A DNA stretch of 64,000 nucleotides, taken from positions 128,232 through 192,231 of the forward strand of contig CAZGRP010000002.1 of assembly GCA_964527995.1 (NCBI GenBank), in the 5' to 3' direction. This DNA comes from CAZGRP01 sp964527995. GTDB taxonomy: Bacteria > Zhuqueibacterota > Zhuqueibacteria > Oceanimicrobiales > CAZGRP01. Each line of letters opens with the position of its first letter. Within the stretch, counting starts at the first letter, position 1. A program made the translations under genes and the position numbers. The notes beneath the pieces are model-generated. The model was not told the origin of the DNA. It worked only from the letters and a program-made list of their open reading frames with translations, and ran no database searches. Of this stretch, positions 25,802 to 34,700 are shown in pieces.

Positions 25802-26202
25802 TATCTCTCCTTCTGCTGCAGAGTCACCTGCCGGTTGTGCCACCGGCGTACTGCCCAGTAGAGTGCGACTCCGAGAACGACGCCGACAGCATCGGCAAGA
25901 AAGTCATAGGGGGAGGCATCCCGGCCGGGCAGAGGAATCTGGTGCAACTCATCCAGGAGCCCGAACAGCAACCCGGCGCCGGCCACCTGCATCAGCGTAG
26001 GGACGGAAAGCGGCTTGCCCATGCCCTGGGCGGAACGTAGAGACAGAAAGCCGAGGACAAGGTACTCCGCGAAGTGGAAGACCTTATCCTGTGCCGGGAT
26101 CAGCGGCAGAGACGGCGTTGGCAGGGATGGGATCGAGGTGGCGGTGATCATGGCCAAAGCCCAAAGCAGGGTGGGTAGATGGTAACGGGCGAATCGGGAC
26201 AT
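25801..26202 (-). CDS. VanZ family membrane protein
   Basis: A 133-residue integral membrane protein with about four hydrophobic helices. The family's central motif is visible: KVFHFAEYLVLGFLSLR, then LLDELHQIPLPGRDASPYDFLADAVGVVLG, with the conserved acidic/His cluster before a Gly-Arg-Asp. VanZ proteins are of unsettled function; the founding member gives low-level teicoplanin resistance. ATG 26202 starts inside the end of nnr (about 55 bases overlap) and the stop overlaps the next gene by one base, so the three genes form a coupled operon. Confidence 0.82.
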   Translation of the reverse strand: MSRFARYHLPTLLWALAMITATSIPSLPTPSLPLIPAQDKVFHFAEYLVLGFLSLRSAQGMGKPLSVPTLMQVAGAGLLFGLLDELHQIPLPGRDASPYDFLADAVGVVLGVALYWAVRRWHNRQVTLQQKER

Positions 26203-27776
26203 GGGGCGCTTTCCTTCGACAGTTGATCCAGAGCGTTTGGGAGTTCGTGGAGCACGTCTTTGGCCATCATACCGTAGACGCCAAGGGTGCTGGCAGCTCG
26301 ATCCCCAGCCAGGCCGTGGACACACACACCCAGAACTGCAGCCGCGGCGGCATCCAGCCCTTGGGCCATCAGCCCGGCGATGACCCCCGTGAGGACGTCG
26401 CCCATCCCTGCAGTCGCCATACCGGGGTTTCCGCTGGCATTGATATAGACATCGCCTTCGGGGGTTGCCACCACAGTGGGTGCGCCCTTGAGCACGACGA
26501 CGACTCCAAAGTCAGCGGCGGTTTTGCGGGCGGTTTCGATCGGTTCGGCCACGATCTCGCTCGTGCGGGCACCGATTAGTCGTGACAGCTCGCCGGGATG
26601 CGGCGTGATAACGATCTCCTGTGAACTGCGCTTGAGCAAGTCGGGCTGCAGGGCGAGACAGTTGATGGCATCGGCGTCGATCACCAGTGGCTTCGGGTAG
26701 TTCTGCAGGATCCAGGCGACCAGCTTCTGTACTTCCGGATGCGTCGTCAGCCCCGGTCCGATCGCCATGACGTCGGCCCAGTCGAAGTACTCTTCCAGCG
26801 CAGCGCCGGCCTTGGAGGAAAAGCATTGCTCCGGGGTTTCGGCAACCGGCAACGTCATGACCTCTACGAGCATCTGCTCGAGGATCGGATTCAGGCTGGC
26901 AGGAACCGCCAGGATAGCCATGCCAGCGCCGGAGCGGAGCACGGCCTCGGACGACAGGGCAGCAGCTCCGGTCTTCCCTACGGAGCCGGCGACGATAACC
27001 ACCTGGCCGCAGGCGTTCTTGTGAATATTGGGAGCACGATCGGGCCGCAAGGCTGAAGCCTCAGAAGGAGCAACCCAGCACGTTCGTGCTCCCGAAACGC
27101 TGAGAACACCTGGAGGGAAACCGATGTCGGCCACAAAGATCCGCCCGGCGTGCTCCCGACCAGGATAAAAACAAAGCCCTCGTTTCAGAGCCCCCATCGT
27201 AATCGTGATGGTGGCACGTATCGCTTCGCCTGCCACACGGCCCGTGTCTGTCTCTACCCCAGTCGGCAGGTCGATGGCGACGATGGGAGCACCGGCTTGA
27301 TTCATGTGTGCCACTAGTTCGGCGAGCGCGCCTTTCAGGGCTCCCCTCACGCCCGTGCCCAGCAAGGCGTCCACGAGGATGTCTGCCGAAGCGCAGGCGG
27401 ATGCGTGCTCCCATTCTCCGGGGCGAAATATTGGCAGTTTCATTTTTTCAACGATGTCGAAATTTGCACGGGCATCACCGGAGAGCTGCTCCGGGGGAGC
27501 ATGGAGAAAGATCTTGACGCGGCAGTCAAGTTTGTGAAGGTAGCGGGCTACCACGTAGCCATCACCGCCGTTGTTGCCCTTGCCGCAGAAGATCGAGACC
27601 TGCCTGCCGCGTAGCTCGCCGAAGTGAGTGCGCATGGCGCCGACGACCGAACGCCCGGCGCTCTCCATGAGGGCCATGCCGGGAATGCCGAAACTTTCGA
27701 TGGCGGCACGGTCCATCGCCGCCATCTCTGCGGCGGTCGTCACCGGCGGAAATGGAATCTCTTTGAGAACCGTCAT
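26148..27776 (-). CDS. nnr: Bifunctional NAD(P)H-hydrate epimerase / ADP-dependent dehydratase
   Basis: Repairs damaged NADH and NADPH hydrates. The N-terminal YjeF-type epimerase domain (about residues 1-220) has FCGKGNNGGDGYVVARYL and VDALLGTGVRG; the C-terminal carbohydrate-kinase-like dehydratase domain (about 230-515) has NACGQVVIVAGS, ITPHPGELSRL and the catalytic GNPGMATAGMGDVLTGVIAG. Its 542 residues are normal for the fused enzyme. It opens the minus-strand operon with the VanZ-like and barrel-like genes and is divergent from the sigma factor gene. Confidence 0.94.
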   Translation of the reverse strand: MTVLKEIPFPPVTTAAEMAAMDRAAIESFGIPGMALMESAGRSVVGAMRTHFGELRGRQVSIFCGKGNNGGDGYVVARYLHKLDCRVKIFLHAPPEQLSGDARANFDIVEKMKLPIFRPGEWEHASACASADILVDALLGTGVRGALKGALAELVAHMNQAGAPIVAIDLPTGVETDTGRVAGEAIRATITITMGALKRGLCFYPGREHAGRIFVADIGFPPGVLSVSGARTCWVAPSEASALRPDRAPNIHKNACGQVVIVAGSVGKTGAAALSSEAVLRSGAGMAILAVPASLNPILEQMLVEVMTLPVAETPEQCFSSKAGAALEEYFDWADVMAIGPGLTTHPEVQKLVAWILQNYPKPLVIDADAINCLALQPDLLKRSSQEIVITPHPGELSRLIGARTSEIVAEPIETARKTAADFGVVVVLKGAPTVVATPEGDVYINASGNPGMATAGMGDVLTGVIAGLMAQGLDAAAAAVLGVCVHGLAGDRAASTLGVYGMMAKDVLHELPNALDQLSKESAPCPDSPVTIYPPCFGLWP

Positions 27777-27833
27777 CGTTCTACCCAGTGGTTATCCAGG
27801 CGCTAGCAGCCAGAATCAGACCCGGATTTTCGC

Positions 27834-27862
27834 TTGATTGTTTGGCTATTTTGGGCTACTTT
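27834..27862 (+). promoter_or_regulatory. Promoter of the ECF sigma factor gene
   Basis: TTGATT, a 17-base spacer and TACTTT, placing the transcript start near 27869, some 38 bases before the ATG. This resembles the housekeeping-type promoters elsewhere here, so autoregulation by the ECF factor is not evident. Confidence 0.6.
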
Positions 27863-27906
27863 TAGTTTTTGCAAGATGACTACGGCCAAGCGGTGATTAC
27901 AAACGG

Positions 27907-28482
27907 ATGGCGAATAAGATCAACACGACACTGATAGAGCGCGCTGTCCGAGGAGACCAGAAGGCGTATGCTGAGATCCTCGATGAGTACCGCGGTCGCA
28001 TCTATAACCTCATCTACCGGATGGTGCGACACCGAGAAGAGGCCGAGGACCTGGTACAAGAAGCCTTCGTGAAAGCCTTCGCTAGCCTACCCTCTTTCAA
28101 CGCCGACTACGCTTTCTCCACCTGGCTCTACAAGATTGCCATCAACAACTGCATCGATCATCTCCGCCGCAAGAAACTCAAGACCTACTCGATGGATAAA
28201 CCGGTGCAGTCGCAGGACGGCGAGTTCAGCCGGGAATTCCCCGACGTCAGCATGAGTCCCGACAAGCCCCTGCTGGCACGCGAGCGTACCAGGCTGATCG
28301 AAAAGGCCATTGACGAACTGCCGGAAAAATACCGAATCGTTATTATCCTGCGGCACAGCGAAGAGAGGTCGTACGATGAAATCGCTCAGATGCTGGGTCT
28401 GCCGCTGGGCACGGTCAAAGCACGCATCTTTCGGGCGCGTGAAATGCTCAAGAAAAAACTGAAGGATCAGCTCTTTCCCTGA
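27907..28482 (+). CDS. ECF-type RNA polymerase sigma factor (sigma-E like)
   Basis: A 191-residue group 4 sigma factor. Region 2 is clear (YRGRIYNLIYRMVRHREEAEDLVQEAFVKAF, FSTWLYKIAINNCIDHLRR), followed by a linker and region 4 (AIDELPEKYRIVIILRHSEERSYDEIAQMLGLPLGTVKARIFRAREMLK, helix-turn-helix). No anti-sigma gene lies next to it, which is unusual for RpoE-type factors; the downstream gene is convergent and encodes a Ppx/GppA enzyme. The ribosome site before the ATG is weak. Confidence 0.93.
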   Translation: MANKINTTLIERAVRGDQKAYAEILDEYRGRIYNLIYRMVRHREEAEDLVQEAFVKAFASLPSFNADYAFSTWLYKIAINNCIDHLRRKKLKTYSMDKPVQSQDGEFSREFPDVSMSPDKPLLARERTRLIEKAIDELPEKYRIVIILRHSEERSYDEIAQMLGLPLGTVKARIFRAREMLKKKLKDQLFP

Positions 28483-28567
28483 TTCGGAGCGCCGCCACCC
28501 CCGGCCGCACTGTTTTGTGTTCGTCCCATCCGACTGCTTGTTGCCGGCGGAAATCCCCGAACGCACT

Positions 28568-29527
28568 TTACTCAGTCCCCGTTTCCTGCCAGAGCAGTTC
28601 CGCGAGCATACCGTATCGCAACCCTCGATCGCTGACGATCAGTTCCGGCTGCCGCAGCAGCCGCAGCGTCTCTGCCAGGATCACGGCCCCTGCCAGAATC
28701 ACATCCGCGCGCTCGGGGCGCAGGCCGGGCAGCCGGGCCCGCTCGGCGATGGCAAGGCGACAGAGTCTGTCCACCCACACCGCGACCGCCTCGGCGCTCA
28801 GGCGCTGGCCGTCGATTTGCGACGGTTCATATTTGGCCAGCCCCAGATCCATCGCCTTCAACGTGGTCACCGTGCCCGCAACCCCAAGGACCGCCTCGGG
28901 CGACAGTTCCGAGAGTCCCGGCAGCACCGGGCTGAAGGCCTCCTCCACCGCCTGTCGGAGCCGCGCCAGCTCCGTTCGGGTGACTGGATCATGTCGCAGA
29001 AACCGTTCGGTCAGGCGGACCGAGCCGATGTCCACCGAATAGAGGTGCCGCACCTGCCGTCCGGTGCCGAAGACGAGTTCCGTGCTGCCGCCGCCGATGT
29101 CCACCATGAGATTGCGCCCGCGGAGGTCGGGCTTGTTGGACAGGGCTCCGGCGTAGGTCAACTCAGCCTCCCGCCGGCCCGACAGCACTTCCACCTCGAG
29201 CCCTGTCGCAGCCTCGATCTGCCGCAAGACTGCATCACGATTTGCGGCGTCCCGGAGGGCGCTGGTGGCGCAACAACGGATCGCGGCCACGCCGTAAGAG
29301 TGGGCCAACTCGGTGTATTGCTGCAACACCGCCACCGTACGCTCGACCGCCTCGGACGTGATCTGCCGGCTGGCGTCGACGCCCTGGCCGAGACGAACGA
29401 TCGTCTCCACCTCTTCGAGAGGCACGAGTTCTCCGCCGCCTCGGACTTCGGCAACCAGCAGCAACGCTGTGTTGGTGCCGATGTCGATGGCGGCAAGACG
29501 TTTGTGGTGGCTTCGTTCTGTCGGCAT
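28568..29527 (-). CDS. Ppx/GppA family exopolyphosphatase / guanosine pentaphosphatase
   Basis: Degrades polyphosphate or pppGpp, linking phosphate storage and the stringent response. The ASKHA ATPase folds are marked by LAAIDIGTNTALLLVAEV, LMVDIGGGSTELVFG and GVAGTVTTLKAM. The start at 29527 gives a 319-residue single-module enzyme with the Ile-Asp-Ile-Gly loop near the N-terminus as usual; ATG 29620 is an in-frame alternative that would overlap prmA by 41 bases. It lacks the C-terminal HD domain of longer Ppx proteins. Confidence 0.9.
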   Translation of the reverse strand: MPTERSHHKRLAAIDIGTNTALLLVAEVRGGGELVPLEEVETIVRLGQGVDASRQITSEAVERTVAVLQQYTELAHSYGVAAIRCCATSALRDAANRDAVLRQIEAATGLEVEVLSGRREAELTYAGALSNKPDLRGRNLMVDIGGGSTELVFGTGRQVRHLYSVDIGSVRLTERFLRHDPVTRTELARLRQAVEEAFSPVLPGLSELSPEAVLGVAGTVTTLKAMDLGLAKYEPSQIDGQRLSAEAVAVWVDRLCRLAIAERARLPGLRPERADVILAGAVILAETLRLLRQPELIVSDRGLRYGMLAELLWQETGTE

Positions 29528-29579
29528 CTCGGGCAGCCGGCTTAGCGGTTCGTCGAGTTTCGGTGGACGCAGGCGACCG

Positions 29580-30458
29580 TCATTCTCCGGCGGGCTGAAG
29601 GAGGAGAGCCACCCACTCATCGTGGGTTTCCATCGCCTTCAGACAGAATCCGCACTTCTTGACTTCCCCCAGTAAGGCCTCCGCCTCCTGCCGCAGGATC
29701 CCGGACAAAACTGCGTGACTTGCGGGAGCGACGAACTGCTGAAGGTGCGGCAGAACATCTGTTTCGATCTCCCGCCGGTTCAGATTGGCGACGACCAGCT
29801 CGAACGCCCGTGGCGGCAGCGTCTCCAGGCGCCCCTGGTGCAGATCGATCCGATCATCGACCCGGTTGATGACAGCGTTCTCGCGGGCTGTATCGAGCGC
29901 CACAGGGTCGACGTCGACGGCCAGGGCTTTGCGGGCGCCAAGCTTGATCGCCGCAATGGCAAGGACGCCCGTGCCTGTGCCGATGTCGAGGACTTCCTCA
30001 CCGCCCTGAATCAGTCGCTCGACGGCGCGCAGACAGAGCTGCGTGGTTGCATGAGTGCCGGTGCCGAAGGCCTGCTTCGGATCGATCTCGAGGACGATTT
30101 CGTTCTCGCCAGGTGAGTAGGGTGTCCAGGTCGGCTTGACGACCAGACGTGCGGACACATGAATCGGTCGCAGGCCTTTTTTCCACGCCGCGTTCCAGTC
30201 TCTGTCAACCACCTGCTCGACCAGGAACTCGAGCCGGCCGTCGGTTACCTCGAGTTCATCCAAGGCCGAGAGATAGGCCGCCACGTCGAACTGGAGGAGA
30301 TCCAGGTCTCGTTCGCCAGGGAAATAAGCGATGAGTTCGTCCTCGTAGTCCACACAACCTACAGAACCAAGCTCGAAGAGGAAGTTAATGACCGCTTCGC
30401 GTGCCTCATCTGTGATCTCGATGCGAATGGCCCACCAGCGGCGGGCATTTGGATTCAT
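29580..30458 (-). CDS. prmA: Ribosomal protein L11 methyltransferase
   Basis: Methylates ribosomal protein L11 using S-adenosylmethionine. The 292-residue protein has the family N-terminal substrate domain, the segment IDPKQAFGTGTHATTQLCLRA, the SAM-binding LDIGTGTGVLAIAAIKLGA and VVANLN, where most PrmA proteins have VVANIL. It is the middle gene of a minus-strand operon behind the M28 peptidase (34-base gap) and before ppx. Confidence 0.93.
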   Translation of the reverse strand: MNPNARRWWAIRIEITDEAREAVINFLFELGSVGCVDYEDELIAYFPGERDLDLLQFDVAAYLSALDELEVTDGRLEFLVEQVVDRDWNAAWKKGLRPIHVSARLVVKPTWTPYSPGENEIVLEIDPKQAFGTGTHATTQLCLRAVERLIQGGEEVLDIGTGTGVLAIAAIKLGARKALAVDVDPVALDTARENAVINRVDDRIDLHQGRLETLPPRAFELVVANLNRREIETDVLPHLQQFVAPASHAVLSGILRQEAEALLGEVKKCGFCLKAMETHDEWVALLLQPAGE

Positions 30459-30492
30459 GACAGAATGAACCTCAGTAGATGCTGTCGTGACG

Positions 30493-31527
30493 TCATGGCC
30501 AGTAGACGGTTCCCAAGACCACCTGGCCGACCTTTTTCAGACTCTCAGGGCTACATTTGTCGGGTGTGTCTTCAATCGTATGCCAGTATCGATTCTCCGG
30601 AGGACCGTAGTCGAAGTCGATCAAGTCGATGATCGGAATGCCGACTCGGAGCAGCGGCACGTGGTCGTCCGTGACGGTGTAGCGGACCTCAGGAATGAAC
30701 TCATAGACGCCCAGCGTGGATGCGATTCCCCAGACGCGATCGACGAGGGTGCGGGCATATTGCATTGAGTTGCCTTCCTGGTAGATTTGCAGGTCCCGAT
30801 CGCCGACCATGTCGAGCAGAAGCCCGGCCACAGGGTTGTAGCGGACATCTTTGGTTTGGGCGAAATGCTGTGCCCCCAGGGCATACGTATCCGGCTGGCC
30901 GGGCGAACCACTATCCTCGCCATCCAGAAAAATGATGTCGACGCCCACCTGCGGCGGTTCCTTCTGGACGATACGCGCCACCTCGAGCAGGATCGCCACG
31001 CCGGAGGCGCCGTCGTTGGCGCCGGGCACGGGCTTGTCCCGGTTGGCTGGGTCAGGATCTTGATCCGCCCACGGCCGGCTGTCCCAGTGGGCTGCCAGAA
31101 GGATGCGCTTGCCTTTGTCGAGCCCGAAACTGGCGATGATGTTGGTCATCGACATGGTTTTGCCAAAGCCAGGGACATAGGCCTGGAACGGCTGCAAGGA
31201 AACGCGCTCGGCGGTGCTGCGGAGCTCCTTTTCCAGGAAGTCCTGGCAGCGCTGGTGAGCAGCAGTGCCGGGAACGCGAGCTCCGAAGTCAACCTGACGC
31301 ACAAGATCGGCAAAAGCTCGCTGGGCATCGAAGGCCGGCAAGGGCCGCCGCTGAATGCTCTCGGCATGCTTGCTGCAGCCGGGTGCTGGGACGAGCAACG
31401 TGGCCAGAAGCAGGAACGTCGCCACTTTCCGCAGACCGCCAACGCCTGGTAGACGAAGCCCGTGCAGGCAGAGCCACGACAGGCCCTGCCTGTCAGCTGG
31501 CGGCTTCCCGAGATCTTTCTTCGACAA
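30493..31527 (-). CDS. M28 family peptidase / glutaminyl-peptide cyclotransferase-like lipoprotein
   Basis: Zinc-dependent hydrolase-fold protein, likely in the periplasm. A hydrophobic segment ends LLLATLLVPAPGC, a good lipoprotein site. Zinc-ligand motifs are AAHWDSRPW, PGANDGASGVA, FLDGEDSG and a late YWHTIEDT; the HWDSRP form and overall size resemble glutaminyl cyclases more than aminopeptidases. The promoter at 31629-31657 would start transcription near 31622, which excludes the TTG at 31638. TTG 31527 (AGGCGAG upstream) is chosen, giving 344 residues, but the n-region before the signal core is long (about 35 residues), so the start is uncertain. Confidence 0.84.
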   Translation of the reverse strand: MSKKDLGKPPADRQGLSWLCLHGLRLPGVGGLRKVATFLLLATLLVPAPGCSKHAESIQRRPLPAFDAQRAFADLVRQVDFGARVPGTAAHQRCQDFLEKELRSTAERVSLQPFQAYVPGFGKTMSMTNIIASFGLDKGKRILLAAHWDSRPWADQDPDPANRDKPVPGANDGASGVAILLEVARIVQKEPPQVGVDIIFLDGEDSGSPGQPDTYALGAQHFAQTKDVRYNPVAGLLLDMVGDRDLQIYQEGNSMQYARTLVDRVWGIASTLGVYEFIPEVRYTVTDDHVPLLRVGIPIIDLIDFDYGPPENRYWHTIEDTPDKCSPESLKKVGQVVLGTVYWP

Positions 31528-31628
31528 TGGGTCTCGCCTTTGGGGAAGGATGACTGGACAGGCGGCTGCCCGGAATTCCCTCCTCCGGGAAGGCTCCGGC
31601 AGCCATGTTGTTGCCAATTCAAGTATAA

Positions 31629-31657
31629 AGTTTAGCAAAAACAGAGGACAATGTCAA
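31629..31657 (-). promoter_or_regulatory. Promoter of the M28 peptidase-prmA-ppx operon
   Basis: On the minus strand TTGACA (31652-31657), a 17-base spacer and TAAACT (31629-31634). It sits in the short gap after the end of sprA. Confidence 0.65.
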
Positions 31658-31717
31658 CCGCAGATTGGGTCTTCGCCAGCCGGCGTGCAGGAAAAAAGTG
31701 GGTGCGGCGACACGATC

Positions 31718-34700
31718 TCAAGTGCCGCGGATGGAAATATTGATGTCGACATTCAGGGCGCGGATCGTGGTCTTGCCGTTGAGTTTCGTCTCCGTCTGGC
31801 CGTACTCGAAACCAAAACTGCCGCGCACGCGGTCGCTGAACGAGTACGTCAGCTTTGGGATGAACGACCAGCGGGAGTTGAGGTCACGATTGTCCCACTT
31901 CTGGGAGGTCCCGCGGCTGATGTCAACAATGTTCCGGTTTCTGTTGAAAGTGATCGAGATGTCGACACTGTTGCGCAGGGACATGTTGTTGAACGGCCAG
32001 ATCGGGATGCGAAAGCCGGAGCGCTTGGAGTAGCGGGCGCTGACGGAGAGATCCATGGTCGTGGTGCGCGTGGCACCGTTGACGACCTGGTTGGCCTCGA
32101 TGGAGCGCGTGCGCGAGATCTGCACGTCGCCCGAGATGCCGTTCTTGAACTGCATGCTGATCTGCAGCAATGGGCTGAAGTTGATGCTGAAGTTCTCTCG
32201 GGTCGGCTTGTCCCGACTGCCGGTCCAGACCACGGAGCGCTTTCCGGTAAAGTTGTGGCTGACGTTCACGCTGGTGACGATCTTGCTGAGGAAGGGCAGC
32301 TTCTCCAGACCCCTCAGCGTAACCGTCCATTGGGGAAAAGGCATGTTGAATTTGCCAAGCCGCAGCCAGCTATCCGAATAGTTTCCGGTGATCTGTGTGG
32401 TTTCGTTGCGCTGCTCGTCGTGGCTGAAGCGCAGACGGACGCCGAGGTCGCGGGCGAGATCGAGGCCGGAACTCAGGCTGATCTGTTTGGCTCTGGAGAA
32501 GGAATTTTGGTTTCGGGTGATGCTCTGGACGATGGGAATTCCGGGGTCCCGCTTCCAGCCCAACTGGTAGCCGAACCTCGGCTGCCCGGGCTGAAGGCCG
32601 TAAAAGGCGACGTTGTCGCGGCGAGAGAAGTTGACGGTGATGTCCTGAAACTTGTTCAGGAAGCTTGCCACCGCCCCGACGATATTGATGTGCAGGCGCT
32701 TCGACTTTTTCTTTTTTTTCTCTTCACCCTTTGACTCCTCCCCCTTCTTTTCCGGCTTCTTGCTCACGCCTGGTTTCTTCGCCTGCTCGCCAGGGGGCGG
32801 CTTTTGCCCCGGGCGCAGCTCTTCAGGTTTCTTGGCTTCCGGGGTAGGGCGCCGACCCACTCCGCGCCGCACCCCGCCTCGTGTGGAGCGCCGCGAGCCC
32901 CAGCTCCTGCCACGGGCGCGAGCCCCGGCTCCCACCCGTGACGTGCGCAGGATCTGCGACAACTTCAACGTCACCTGCCCTTGGATCGAAGAGCTGACTG
33001 CGGCGCTTCGGCCTGTGTTTCCCTGAACGATGTTGTTGTTGTACCGGTAGTTGGACTGGTAGCTGACGTTGTTGGTCAGCCACTTGAAAATCACCGGCTG
33101 ATAGCGAGCCGAGAAGGATTGGGTGACGCCGAGATCCGGAGCTCTGAGAACGCCGCCGAGTCCCAGGCCGCGCAAATCGCGCGTGTGCGAGCGGTTCAGA
33201 TCGAGCGTCAGGCTCTCGAACAGCTTCATACTGGTGCGGCCGGCGAGCACGGCGGTGAACTTCTCTGTGCTCGAGGCCACGCCTCGACCCGAGCCCGTGG
33301 ACCGGCGTGACTCGGATTGCTGCAGCGATCGGGACGTCGCTGCCTTCAGGCTGAAGCTTTGCGGCGTGTAGTAGAATTTCGTCTTCCCGAGCTGGCCCAG
33401 GAGCGGTAGGCTGCTCAGAAACGACAGCGGCTGAATATAGTTGTTGCGGCCGAACGTCAGGTTGTAGCCGATGTTGCTCGACCAGCTGCTGGCGTTGGCA
33501 TATCGCATGGTCGGGTTGCTCGAGCGCTGGATGGCGCGGTTGTAGGAGAAGGTCAGGCGGTCGAGGGTCTGGCGGAGAAAGAAGTTCTTCGATTTCGAGC
33601 GCTTCGAGAAAGACACCGATAGCCCCTGGCGTACCGAGCTCGTGCGGATCCGTTCGAGGATCTGCTCGGGCAGGCCGCTGCGCACCTCCACGTCCTGGCC
33701 GGGAAGATATTTCGGCGTCGATTGGGTCTTGCTGTAGTTGAGGTTGACCGGCAGGCTGATGCCCCAGGATGCCGGCAGAAACTTCTCCATCCGGAAGCTG
33801 GCGTTGATGCTCCTGCCGAGGCGATTGTTGCCCGAGCCGAAACGGGTCTGGACATTATGAAAATCAGCATCCTGGCGGTTCATTTCGGCATTGATGGTGG
33901 CGAAATCCGCCAGGCGTAGGTCGCCGCGGGCCCGCAGCGCGATGCCGCGATCCTTGCGCACGTTCGACAACCGCAGCTCGTTCATCCAGATCTCGCCCGT
34001 GAAGGGGATGGCGTTGAAGACCTTCTTGGGATCGTCGACGTTCTCGACTCCAGCGACGAGCTGGCGGACATTCGTCAGCGAGGGATTCCCCTTCATGCGG
34101 TATTCGCGGCCGTCGCCGAGATACTTGATGACCAGACCGCGCGTGGAGTCGATCACCACCGAGTCGGACTGTGCTTCTGCGGCTGTTTTCAACAGGGTCA
34201 GTTGGAAGATGTCCACCTCGATCTTGTTGCGCGGATCCCAGCCCGGATAGACGGGCTGGCGTACTTCGTAGTAGTTCCGCTCGTCAGAGCCGAAACGGAT
34301 GAAAAAGACGATCTTGCTCGAATTCGGCGTAATATGTAGGCCGCGCTCATCCTTGCCGTAGACAAACATCTTGATCTTGTTGTAATAGATGAAGTTCTCC
34401 GGCTGGAAGAGTGTCTTGCGGGCGATGCCGTTGTAACCGGGCTTCAGGCCGTTGACTTTGAGCACCAGCGATTGCTCTTTGCCACGCACGCCGCTGATGC
34501 GGTCGAGCGGCCCGGACACGCCGATCGATTTGATGCTCTCGGCATACTGCAGGTTGTCGTCGGTGTTGATCACCGACACGGCGACCGTGGTGTCGTCCTT
34601 GGTGTCGTACGGGCCGTCGAGAGAGGGCGCCACACCCAACTCCTTCCAATCGTTGCCCACCAGATTGATCTCGGCGATGCTGATGGTGGTGGAATCGGTC

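Noticed and set aside
31355..32734. 459-codon plus-strand open frame inside sprA
   Set aside because: Antisense to clear SprA sequence; no motif or ribosome site. A similar shadow at 34472-35740 was also rejected.
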